Source: Anaeramoeba flamelloides (Eukaryota > Metamonada > Anaeramoebidae). Taken from it: a stretch of 64,000 nt of DNA. The position numbers were made by a program, and so were the translations under genes. This document shows, one piece after another, positions 12,901 through 22,348 of the stretch. The notes below the pieces were generated by a model, which was not told the DNA's origin, did not search any database, and saw nothing but the letters and a program-made list of their open reading frames with translations. How positions within the stretch are numbered: the first letter of the stretch is position 1; every line of letters begins with the position of its first letter. The DNA is taken from the NCBI GenBank assembly GCA_027625915.1, contig JANTQA010000033.1:1054001-1118000 (forward strand), given 5' to 3'.

Positions 12901-13548
12901 AACTATAATTTTTTCAGGTTATTTTTGAACACTAAATAATAGAAAGTTCCTTCATAAGCAAAGTAATAAAGAAAATTTTTTTCAATTGTCTAATTTAAAA
13001 ATCAAAATTTTCCAACAGCTATTCTTAAAAATCACATCCCAAGAGTTAAAATAAATTACCAAAGTTCCCAATTCTATCAGGGAAATTCATAATTTATTCT
13101 TCTTTTTGGAATACTAAATTTGAAGTTACATTATTGATAAAGTCTTTATGTACAAAGCTGAATGTAAATTTTGTTCTATTGATTTTGCAACAAATATCAA
13201 TTGTTTGATTGAAACAATTTAAACAAAGACCTAACAAGAATCAGCAAAAATTCGACTTTAAAAAAAATATAATACTTCGAAATATTCCAAAAAAATAAAT
13301 TAAGTAGATTAAAGTGAGAATTAAGAATGAGAAAGACATAAAAAGATTTCTTTTGAATTAAAAACTGTTTTGGAAATTGACTTTACGTTTGCAATTGTTT
13401 TGTTTTTTTAATTTACATCAATAGAAATATTCAAGCTTTAATAGGGAAACGATTGTTTTTCAATTAAAATGTTCAAATGGATTATTTCCATACATAATTT
13501 CATTTTTTTCAACTTTTTAAGTTTTTTTAACAAAGTATACTTGGTAGA

Positions 13549-14406
13549 ATGACTCAAGAATTGGATCCTTCATCAGACAACACCCAAAGCCAAAAGCAAT
13601 CTGACCAGCGATCAACAACTTCTGTTTTTTCAACAGAAGAAATTGAAGGAATTAAAAGCAGTTTAAATCAAGAAAACCGAACGTCAATCCATGAACTTGA
13701 AAATGAACTCAAAGTAATTAAAGAAATCACAAATAACGATCGAAAAGTTTTCCAAGAAGAAATTGAAAATTTACAAAGTAAAATACCATTCTTCTTTCTT
13801 CTTTTTCAATCTGAGCTTGTGTTTTTATTTATTTATTTATTTTTTTTTAATTTTTCTTTTTCTTTTTCTTTTTCTTTTTCTTTTCTCAAAAAAATCTGAA
13901 ACACACCATTTATAAAATAAATTCAAACAACAAAACTTACATTCTCTTTCCAATATTCCTCACAAGTTGTCATTGTTTCCACTTATTTCACAACTTTTTC
14001 ATTAATTTTTTTTTTTATTTTTTATTTATTACTCTTGTTCTTATTATCATTTTTATAACCCTCAGATCAATTAGAAAGAAGAATTAATGCACTTCAGGAC
14101 TCAAACGAATTACGAGAAAAAATCTCACAAACAAACAAAGAATTAAAAGAAAATAATTTAACTTTAAAAGAAGAGCTAGATCAATTAGAAGAAAAAATCG
14201 ATTTGATTGCGCTTGAGAATAATAAATTAAAATTAGAAATTTCTAAGGTTTCAAGTACAACTTTAAAAGAATTAGGACTTGAAAACTCTGAAAATTCTTC
14301 AGACGAAGAAAAGAAAAATCATCAGATTACCAATAAAAGTTCACCTAAAAAAACAAAAAAGAAAAGAAAGTTCTTGACTTTTAAGAAATCAAAAAAAAAA
14401 AAATAA
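13549..14406 (+). CDS. Coiled-coil protein with basic C-terminus, two exons
   Basis: Exon 1 is 13549-13777 and exon 2 is 14066-14406, with a 288-bp GTAAAA...CTCAG intron. The splice restores frame (phase 1), giving 189 residues ending at TAA. Residues 1-30 are Ser/Gln-rich and polar. About 30-145 form one long heptad-rich coiled coil (for example LEEKIDLIALENNKLKLEI). A Glu/Ser/Asn patch follows, and then a strongly basic tail of about 20 residues (KKTKKKRKFLTFKKSKKKK). There is no membrane segment or catalytic motif. The tail could act in nuclear import or in binding acidic partners, but that is inference. The family is not recognised. The ATG is the first in frame and follows an A/T-rich leader. 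Confidence 0.8.
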
Positions 14407-15529
14407 ATTCACCAAATAAATTCTTGTTGAATTATTAAATTTCAAATAAATTTGTGAATAATTTCTTTTTTTAATTCATTGATTTTGTTACAATTTTATA
14501 TTTTTGTTTTTTTAAGGCTTTAGAATTTTATTCCTGGTTTTGATTTATTCAAACAATGTGGTTTATTCTTTATTTTTTATTCTTTACTCCCGATCATCCA
14601 CTTTTTCAACAATGGGGAATTACAATTACACTATGAACAAAAAAAATTTTTAGACTCGGTTTCCTTACTTGTAAACAAAGATCTTTCGAAAATTAAATGA
14701 TTCTATCAATCCATTACACTTTTAATTTGTTGTTATTAAAATATCTTTTCCAATATTGAATTAAAAATAAATAAATTATTGGTTTATTTTTGATTTATAG
14801 TATAAAAAAAATACCCTGACATGAAAATATTCCCTTACAAGATTTTTAATTGTTAATATTTGGGAAATTGTTTTGTTATTGCCTTTATTTAAAAACAAAT
14901 CCTTTTTATAAATAACCAAATTTTTTCTGAACTCCGCAGTAAACTAATCTAAAGTTCTATAAAGGAGGGTGTTTCTAGAATGCAGATTTAATTGTTTGAT
15001 ATGGAAAGTAGATCTATTAATTTTGAAAAACAAGTAAGATTTATGTCCAGGTTTGCTAGAGTTTTGACAATGATAATTTTTTATTCTTGGTTTTTTGATT
15101 TATTTGAATATTGTTTTAAACATGTTTAATTTAATTAATCAACATTCTAATACTTGGTGAAATATAATTATCAAAGTTTGATTCTTAAATAAAAAAAATT
15201 AAACAAAAGCAATTACACAACAAATTCCCCCATATTAACAATTAAAAAACACCCCCTAAATTATTTTCATCTCTGATATTTTTTCGTACTATATTAATAA
15301 TTTTGATTTTTAATTCCTTTTTAATCATTTCATAGATAAAATGGTGAAATTTAGTTTCTTACTTTAAAACATCACATTAATAAAAGTTAAATATTATTGT
15401 AAAAATTCAATTTTTTTTTATCAATTGAAAATATTGCCAATAATAGGATTGTTTTATATCTATTTTAAAGACAAATAAACAATAATTCAAAAGTTTTAAA
15501 ACCCCGAAATTCAATTTTTGAAAAATAAA

Positions 15530-16200
15530 AACCATTATTTAATCAATCCTAGAAGGAATATCAAATTAGACACATTCACTAATTGAAATTTTAACAATTT
15601 TTTATAAATTACTAATACTTGCAAAACAAAAAATAAATAATTACCAATACTAATAAATCAAGAAAGTATTAAAAATTGTGGAGATGATAAAACAAAAAAA
15701 ATATCTAAAAATTTGTATAAATTCTTTTAGGAATATTGATCAGATCAAATGGCCAGATACCATTAATTAATTTTATTTCAGTTCTTCTATTTGGAACAAA
15801 CAACTCAAATCTATTATAAATGGTTCAAATAAATTATTTCTATGAAACCAAACAAGTTACATAATTTAAAAAATGAGTTGAAAACAAAAAACAAAAAGTT
15901 GAATACAGTCAGTTCCACAATTACAGCACAAACTTTCAAGGAAATTTAAGGTACACAAAAATCTCAAATTAAAGCACAAAATCTTGGAATTTTTTAATTC
16001 ACAAAGTAATTTTACTAGAAACTTAATTTTGTGCCTCAATTTGAGATTTTTATTTGCCTTAATTTTTGTTTAAAGTTTATGTATTAAAAGTGGAACCGAC
16101 TTTAAATGATTTTCATATTTTTCAAAAGATCAATTTTTTTTTCCAATTTGAATTAAATGGTATTATTGTGATTATTTGAATTGTTTTAACCATTGGTAAA
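15530..16200 (+). repeat. Dispersed repeat family R4, copy 1 (interrupted)
   Basis: It matches about 38138-38630 over most of its length. It also matches 23590-23905 (inverted), 44290-44595 and 60640-60960 in part. Shared landmarks are 'ataccat.aactaattttat', 'agttcttctattt', 'aacaaaaaacaaaaag' and 'attatttccaattt'. In this copy a 197-bp mariner-like element splits the repeat just after the 'caaaaagttgaa' stretch. Class unknown; no coding frame. Confidence 0.65.
15906..16102. mobile_element. Mariner-like miniature element, copy 1 of 5
   Basis: It starts CAGTCAGTTCCAC after a TA and ends with the reverse complement, followed by TA. The two halves are nearly complementary throughout (ATCTCAAATTAA.GCACAAA / TTTGTGCCTCAATTTGAGAT), so the whole 197-bp element can fold into a hairpin. 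The TA duplication and CAGT terminus are typical of Tc1/mariner elements. There is no transposase. Confidence 0.85.
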
Positions 16201-17645
16201 CTTTTGAATTTTAATTTAATTAAATTATTGAGGAGCTATTAACGACTCGAATTATGCTATTGATTACTTATATAAAAATATATTCTATTTTTATTTAATT
16301 GTTGACAAAAAGAGGCGTTTAAACAAAATTACTTCGTATTTGCTTTACGATTTTTTTTTAATTTAGTAAAATAAAATGAAAATTTATTAATTTTTCGGTC
16401 TATTTCTCAAATTAAAAAAAGAAAAACTTAAACTTACACAGAATTCAAAAGAATTAAGTAAAATATTTAATTTTACCCAATTTCCTTGAATTCTGGAAAA
16501 GAAAAATTAGGTTTTTTGGGAGTTTTTTTTGTTTATGTGGAAAATCAATTGATTTTGGTTAGGTTTTTTTACTTTTTGAAATAAACCGATAATTTATTAA
16601 AATTTTATGCTTAATTCAAAAAGTAATAAAAACCTAGAACACTTCAGAATTTAAAACAGAAAACCTAAAAAAAAACTTCGGCACTTGATAAAACTCTACT
16701 GCAAATGACAGTACTTTTCCTTATATTTTTACTTTTTTCTGAATTTTTTAAAAACCTAGCACTATACGACACTTAACGGAACTTTATGAAACTCTAAGTA
16801 TTTTTATTTTTTTTTTATAGTAGTTATAATGCTGACAAAATTTTGGTATATAAGATTTTTTATCGAAAAAAAATATTTACCTCTTAATATGAACAAGAAA
16901 AAGAGATAGAAAAAGAGAAAAGGAAGAAACCATTAGTAACAAAAGTTAAAAAATGATTTAAGCATTTTTTAAATATATGTGATATTTATTTTGTTATTAT
17001 TTCCCTTTGGATAATTCCACTTCAATCCATTTAATATCTAAACAAAAAAAGCAAATTTGATCAAGATTTAATCTTGTAAAAGACTATTGATTCTGAGCTG
17101 GATTTTATTATTTTTAGATACACCCCCTCAAATAATAATAAAAAAAATTAGTGGGATAAAATTAAGGTAATCAAATTGAAGATAAGAAAAGTAATTTCAA
17201 TAAAATCTACTTATAAATCAATCTAAAAAGTTATTTTACAAAAAATGAAAGAAAAAAATAACATAATTTTACTTTTCTTCAAATACAATTAAAAAAAATT
17301 ATTGAAAAACAAACAAAAAAAAACCAAATTGGGTATTAAAATCAACAAAGTCCCTTTAAATAATACAAAACATAATAATTTGTGTAATATTTTCAGTTTT
17401 TTGTCTTACAAACGATACTTTTTTATTTTTATTTACTACCTTCTTTAAAAACTAATAATTTAAAAATACTTGATTTGTTGTTAATTTTTTCGTTTAATTC
17501 TTATTTTTAGTATTGTTTTTCGTTATTTTATTTATTTTATTTAATTTAAAATTCTTGAGTTAAAGTTTGTTTTTATCTTTTTTTTTTGTTATACGTAACA
17601 TTACCTAAGTAAAAAGAAAAAAAAAAATATCTAAGGAGATATGAA

Positions 17646-18200
17646 TTAAGGTTTACAATCCCTGAAATTTGAGAAAAAAATATTTTGTGTAGGGTGTAGT
17701 GCTTGTTAATTTGGTTCTTTGCTGATCGATCTTGTTGTTGGTTTCGGAATTAAAAGTTGTTTAAAAGGGTAATTTATGACAATTTATTTATTTTTTTTCC
17801 GAAATCCAAATTTAAGTGTGTATGATTAATGGTTTGGAACTTAAGTTATAATAAAATGTGGTTCGTGGGTTTTTGATCAAAACTTTTAAATCAGGTTTGG
17901 TTTTATTTATATCTTTTAAAACAATTTTTTTAATTAGGTTAATTGACTAAAAAGTAAATAAAAATTTTTTTATACAACACAAAATTCAAAAGTTAGTATA
18001 ACTCCCTTTCGATCTTTTAATCTTATACTCTTCAATTCGGATTTCGGAAAAAAAATAAATAAATTGTCATAAATTACCCTTTTAAATAACTTTTAATTCC
18101 CAAACCAACAACAAGATCGATCATCTAAGAACCAAATCGACAAGCACTACACCCTACACAAAATATTTTTTTTTCAAATTCCAGGGATTGTAAACCTTAA
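17646..18200. repeat. Foldback: ~185-bp inverted arms around a ~185-bp loop
   Basis: The left arm (about 17646-17830) and right arm (about 18015-18200) are close reverse complements. They start from TTAAGGTTTACAATCC and run through TGTGTAGGGTGTAGTGCTTG, GATCGATCTTGTTGTTGGTT and TTAAAAGGGTAATTTATGAC. The left arm is also the first half of the ~310-bp repeat whose other copy is at 11358-11669. The arms are far more alike than the two dispersed copies, which indicates a recent inverted duplication or recent transposition. Ends reading TTAAG suggest a TTAA or TA target. Confidence 0.8.
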
Positions 18201-18910
18201 CATCTAAGATTCTAATAATAAAAAAATATCACCAACTTTTTAAAAAAATGAAATTAGCACAAAATGGTTTACTTTTTTGATACTTGCAAAAAATTTTAGT
18301 TTTTTCCAATATTTGAAATATTGTTTAACACCCATAAGATTATACTGTAAAAACTAAAATCAATAAATCGGAATCTTTCATAAATTATTTTTTTTTTTAA
18401 TAACAAGAAATATCACTAATTTCCTTCTGAACAACGTAATTTCTAAATTTTGATTTTTTTAAAGTTGATAAATATGATGAATTGTTTATATTGAAAAAAA
18501 AACAAATGTTCTAAAGTATTTCTTTCTTATAAATTTGTTAATTTTTACAAACAAAAAACAAACAAATAAAAAAATATAAATGGTGTTCTAAAAAAATATT
18601 CCACATTCATAAATATAAACTCAAATCTTAATTTGAATTTGTATTTATATTTTTTATTTATGATTTTAATCTGAGCCATCAATTATAAGAAAACTTCTAA
18701 TTTTTGAACAATCTAATTTTTTTTTTTTTTTTGTTTCTTGAAATTTAATTGATTTTCAAATTTTATTTTTAGTGTAAATAATATTTTTTGATCTTTTCCC
18801 CTTTTGTTCTAATTCTTTGAATTAGGTATTTTATTTAATTTTTTATCTCCTCTCCTTTTCATCAAAGGTGTGTATTTATAATATTGATTTTGTTGTTTAA
18901 TTTCATTTTT

Positions 18911-21900
18911 TCAAATTATTGTTTGGTTGTGAATGGTATTTTCGTTTTCTTTTTTCATCAACATCATTATCTTCGTTTTTCTTCTTCTCTTCTCATCCCC
19001 ATTCTCTCGATCCTTTTCATCAGATACATCATATCCATCACCCTTTTCTATATATTTAACATCTTCATATGAACCGCTTCTATCTTGAGAAAAACATTCG
19101 GCTTTCTTTTCCTTCTTATTTGATAAATTATCATTTTTCCTCAGTAAAGATTGTGTTTTTTGAGGGTTTTGGGAATTGAAACAATTATTATTGGTGTTGT
19201 TGATTAAAAAATCATAAATCTTTGAATGACTAAATAAAAATGTTTTATGATATTTTTTTGACATTCTTGTAATTGCTGATGAATCTTTTAAGGAGAATTT
19301 GGGTATTTTTTCACTTTTATCTAATTTATATTTAAGATCATGAATAATTTGATCTGATCGTGATAAAAATTTTGTTTTTTCAAATTCTTTTCTATTTGTT
19401 TTCGAATCCTCTTCGCTATCATCATCCGAATCTTCCACACTACCACCATCAGAATCTTCCACACAATTCTCATCATCATCATCATCCACATCATCATCAT
19501 AACTATCATCACTCTCAATATTTTTCCTTTTTCTTTCCCTTTCCCTTTCCTTTTCCTTTTCCTTTTCCTTTTTCTTTTTCTTTTTCCTTTTCTTTCCCCT
19601 TTTCCTTTTCTTTTTCCTTTTCTTTTTCCTTTTCTCCTTCTCTTTTTCTTTTTTTGTGATTTTTTTTTTTATTAAATCAGAATCTACATCATACCATTGG
19701 ATTTCATCCGAAAGCTGTTTCCATCTACTTGACATATATTTATTTTCACCCTTTTGAAGATCATTATCTGTGTTAGTATGAAAACTATTATTTAAAATGT
19801 CCTTTTTCAAGTTTTTTCCGCCTTTTTTTAGTTTTTTTTTTTTCGTTTCTTCTTTTTTTAATTTTTTTTTCAGGCACTTTGGGTTTATAGATTGCGGGAT
19901 CATTCTTTGATTATTTGGATAAAAAAAAAAGTTTTCAAAATTAATTAAACTTTGATCTATGGACTTTTTTTTTTTCAAATTCTTTTGGTAGGCCTTTTCT
20001 TCTTGCCCCTCTGTTGCCAAAATGACCACTTTGCCATTTCGCTTCCTCCCGGTTCTTCCAAATCTTTGTACACTTCTTTTTGGATCTACGTAGGAGTCAT
20101 AGCATATGATCAAATCAATTTCGCCAATGTCCAATCCCTCTTCGCCAATGCAAGTTGCAATCAGAGTATTGTAGTGGCCGTTTTTGAATTGCTTGATGAT
20201 CCGTTTTTGGTTTTTTTGTGAAACCCCTTTGCAGGTCAAAGTCGTTGCCTGGCCAATAAAGCTCATTGCATTCACGCCCTTGAGATCGCGCAATGAATTT
20301 TTGATATCGACGACACTATCCCGAAAGCTTGAAAAGATCATTACACGGGTGTCCCCGTTTTTATTCTTTTGGAAGTGCTTTTTTAAAATGTCTCTCAGCT
20401 TGGTGATTTTCGGATGTGAATATATGTCCTTTTTCAATTGCTTGGGCACTTCTTGAATGAGATCCTGATACACCTCTGATTTTAAAAACTCAAATTTGTA
20501 ATCCTTCAGATCGTCTGTGTGGATGTTGTAATTCCTCTTTAAAAAGGTGTGGAAGGGATAGATGCCATAGTCCTTCAAAATTTTGTAGCCGTAGAAGAGG
20601 CTCATTGATAACAAAAAGGTCTGTAGATATTGGTTGTAATCATTGTGATTCAGCAGTTGCCTTTTCCTGTTTTGCTGTGTTCTTTTTAAAGTGTTATAAT
20701 TTGCCAACAAAACGCCCCGTGTGATTTCGTTCACCTTGTTTGTGGCGATCAGGTGCCTTTGAAACAAATCAGTCAGCAGTTTGGAGAGGTATGGCTTGTA
20801 CACGTTTATGACGTGGTTCAATTCCTTTTCGTTTTGAAGCGTCACCTTAATGACCTTGACTGTTTTTTTATACATCCATTCCTTCAGCTCATGCGAACTA
20901 AAGTTGTCCTCTGTCCTGACCTCCAGCTTGGAGATCAGACAATTTGTGATCACCTCTTGGATTTGCCCCTCAGAGGTCCCGGGCGTGGCGGTTAGCCCAA
21001 CAACACGGAACTGGTTTGTGTCCAAAAGCAATTTCGAGACAATGCGGGTGTAGTCGTAGTGGCCCATCGCGTGGTGCGCCTCGTCAAAGACCACACACAC
21101 AATCTCCCCTGCAAAGCAGATCTGTCTTTCCAAATCATTCACAACTGTTTGCGGGGTTGCGAAAAAGACCCGTTTGCTTTTCCACAGGCGCTCTCGCTGC
21201 TTGGAGTCTGTCTCACCAGTCATTTCGCAGCAATCCGCTTTTGAGACCACACACACAATGTCTAAAAAGGCCTGGAGCTGCTGTTGGACGAGGGGCTTTG
21301 TAGGTGCCAAAAAGATGATTTTGCCCGAAGGGAACCAACGGTAATAGTTGTACATGACAACAGTCGCAATTAAGGTCTTCCCCAGGCCGGTTGGTAAAAC
21401 AATTAGGGTGTTGTGGAAGAGCGCAGTCTTGGTGATCTCAAACTGGTAATTCCTGATCGGATAGTTTGTTGGGTACACCCAATCCCTTGACTCTTGTAAA
21501 TCGATCTGTGGCAATTTGGATAAGTCATATTTGCGATGGTAAATTTTGTTATATTTTAATCGGCTTTTGTGAGCATTTTTTTTTCTTTGATTTTTCCTTT
21601 TGTTTTGTGTCCCGCACAGCTTTGGGCTGATCGCAAGAATGTTCCTTTTTGGCCTTAAATCCATCTTTTGAAAGTTTTTGAGATAATTCTGCATAATCTC
21701 ATAGTTCGAGGTGGTCTTTTTTGTAAAAGAAAAGACAGCAAATTTCTCTTTTTGATTTTTTTGAAAAGAATTTTTAACGTTTAATTGATTATTTTCATGG
21801 TCAAGTTTATAATTGTTGAATTCTTCGAGGTTTGTTTCTATTTCAATCACAATTTGTTCTTGTTTTTCTTTTTCTTTTCTTTTTTCTTCTTCCTTCTCCT

Positions 21901-22348
21901 TTTTCTTTTCTGTTGATTTGATCCTCTTATTATTTTTTGGAAACATTTCCACTTCTTGTTGATCTTCGTCATCTGTGTCAATACTGATGACACTTGAAAT
22001 GGTTTTTTTGATTTTCTTTTTCAAGACAGGAGAATTTGTAATATCAATAATGAGTCTTTGATTTTTGTTGAACAAGTTTGTTTTTTTTTGATTTGAAAAA
22101 GTTTGATCAACATCAATTGGCGAATTTAAAATGATTATTTGTTTGTTTTTCTTGTTTGGGGTAAAAGTTCGTGGTTTTTTATTCCAAATATCGTTGTTTA
22201 TTTTTAATTTATTCTTGGTTTGGGGAAGGCTCTTTTTATTAAGTGACCGTTGGTTTTTTTTTTTATTTTGTGAGTTTTGACAATTGTGGTAATAATAAAA
22301 CGTTTCGTGATTTTTTTGTGATTTTTTTTTATCGTAGCCATTATTCAT
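18911..22348 (-). CDS. FANCM: FANCM/Mph1/Hef-family DNA helicase
   Basis: An intronless frame of 1145 residues runs from ATG at 22348 to TGA at 18911. It is a superfamily 2 helicase or translocase of the FANCM branch, which remodels stalled replication forks and D-loops in the nucleus. Residues 1-290 are poorly conserved and Lys/Asn-rich. The DEAH core follows: YPIRNYQ (about 296), Walker A LPTGLGKT (318-325), LAPTKPLVQQQ, DEAH (422-425) and GLTATPG (451-457). The thumb-like insert spans about 480-650. The second RecA fold carries FSSFRDSV, FIGQATT, ATCIGEEGLDIGEIDLIICY and QRFGRTGRKR (761-770). A post-helicase NQRMIPQSINPKC motif, typical of FANCM/Mph1, starts the presumed MHF-binding region. 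From about 840 on, the sequence is Lys/Asp/Glu low complexity. I see no ERCC4-type nuclease domain. The core is markedly G+C-richer than the tails. The family identification is firm. Confidence 0.95.
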   Translation of the reverse strand: MNNGYDKKKSQKNHETFYYYHNCQNSQNKKKNQRSLNKKSLPQTKNKLKINNDIWNKKPRTFTPNKKNKQIIILNSPIDVDQTFSNQKKTNLFNKNQRLIIDITNSPVLKKKIKKTISSVISIDTDDEDQQEVEMFPKNNKRIKSTEKKKEKEEEKRKEKEKQEQIVIEIETNLEEFNNYKLDHENNQLNVKNSFQKNQKEKFAVFSFTKKTTSNYEIMQNYLKNFQKMDLRPKRNILAISPKLCGTQNKRKNQRKKNAHKSRLKYNKIYHRKYDLSKLPQIDLQESRDWVYPTNYPIRNYQFEITKTALFHNTLIVLPTGLGKTLIATVVMYNYYRWFPSGKIIFLAPTKPLVQQQLQAFLDIVCVVSKADCCEMTGETDSKQRERLWKSKRVFFATPQTVVNDLERQICFAGEIVCVVFDEAHHAMGHYDYTRIVSKLLLDTNQFRVVGLTATPGTSEGQIQEVITNCLISKLEVRTEDNFSSHELKEWMYKKTVKVIKVTLQNEKELNHVINVYKPYLSKLLTDLFQRHLIATNKVNEITRGVLLANYNTLKRTQQNRKRQLLNHNDYNQYLQTFLLSMSLFYGYKILKDYGIYPFHTFLKRNYNIHTDDLKDYKFEFLKSEVYQDLIQEVPKQLKKDIYSHPKITKLRDILKKHFQKNKNGDTRVMIFSSFRDSVVDIKNSLRDLKGVNAMSFIGQATTLTCKGVSQKNQKRIIKQFKNGHYNTLIATCIGEEGLDIGEIDLIICYDSYVDPKRSVQRFGRTGRKRNGKVVILATEGQEEKAYQKNLKKKKSIDQSLINFENFFFYPNNQRMIPQSINPKCLKKKLKKEETKKKKLKKGGKNLKKDILNNSFHTNTDNDLQKGENKYMSSRWKQLSDEIQWYDVDSDLIKKKITKKEKEKEKRKKKRKKKRKRGKKRKKKKKKEKEKEKERERERKRKNIESDDSYDDDVDDDDDENCVEDSDGGSVEDSDDDSEEDSKTNRKEFEKTKFLSRSDQIIHDLKYKLDKSEKIPKFSLKDSSAITRMSKKYHKTFLFSHSKIYDFLINNTNNNCFNSQNPQKTQSLLRKNDNLSNKKEKKAECFSQDRSGSYEDVKYIEKGDGYDVSDEKDRENGDEKRRRKTKIMMLMKKENENTIHNQTII

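Larger units (their letters stand above)
6437..13548. other. Gene-poor 7-kb stretch with exon-like islands and repeats
   Basis: No complete gene can be assembled. Islands with less biased composition and possible splice signals occur at 6661-6784 (minus), 8191-8385 and 9120-9300, and are given separately where supportable. Dispersed repeats sit at about 7350-7720, 11358-11669 and 12690-12900. Several short open frames here lack an ATG start and are not called. A heavily interrupted minus-strand gene with long introns cannot be excluded. Confidence 0.5.
14407..18910. other. Intergenic, repeat-rich
   Basis: This lies between the coiled-coil gene and the 3' end of the FANCM-like gene. It contains a family R4 repeat (about 15530-16200) interrupted by a mariner-like miniature element (15906-16102). 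It also contains the foldback at 17646-18200. No gene was seen. Confidence 0.6.

Noticed and set aside
12687-12908. 73-codon plus-strand frame
   Set aside because: Lies in dispersed repeat R5, starts without ATG and is not kept in the other copies.
19321-19659. His/Pro-rich and Phe/Ser-rich frames overlapping the helicase gene
   Set aside because: They arise from the GAT and AAG repeats in its C-terminal low-complexity region; no independent start context.
20184-21303. Plus-strand frames of 60-95 codons
   Set aside because: Antisense to the well-supported helicase core; composition follows the helicase codons.
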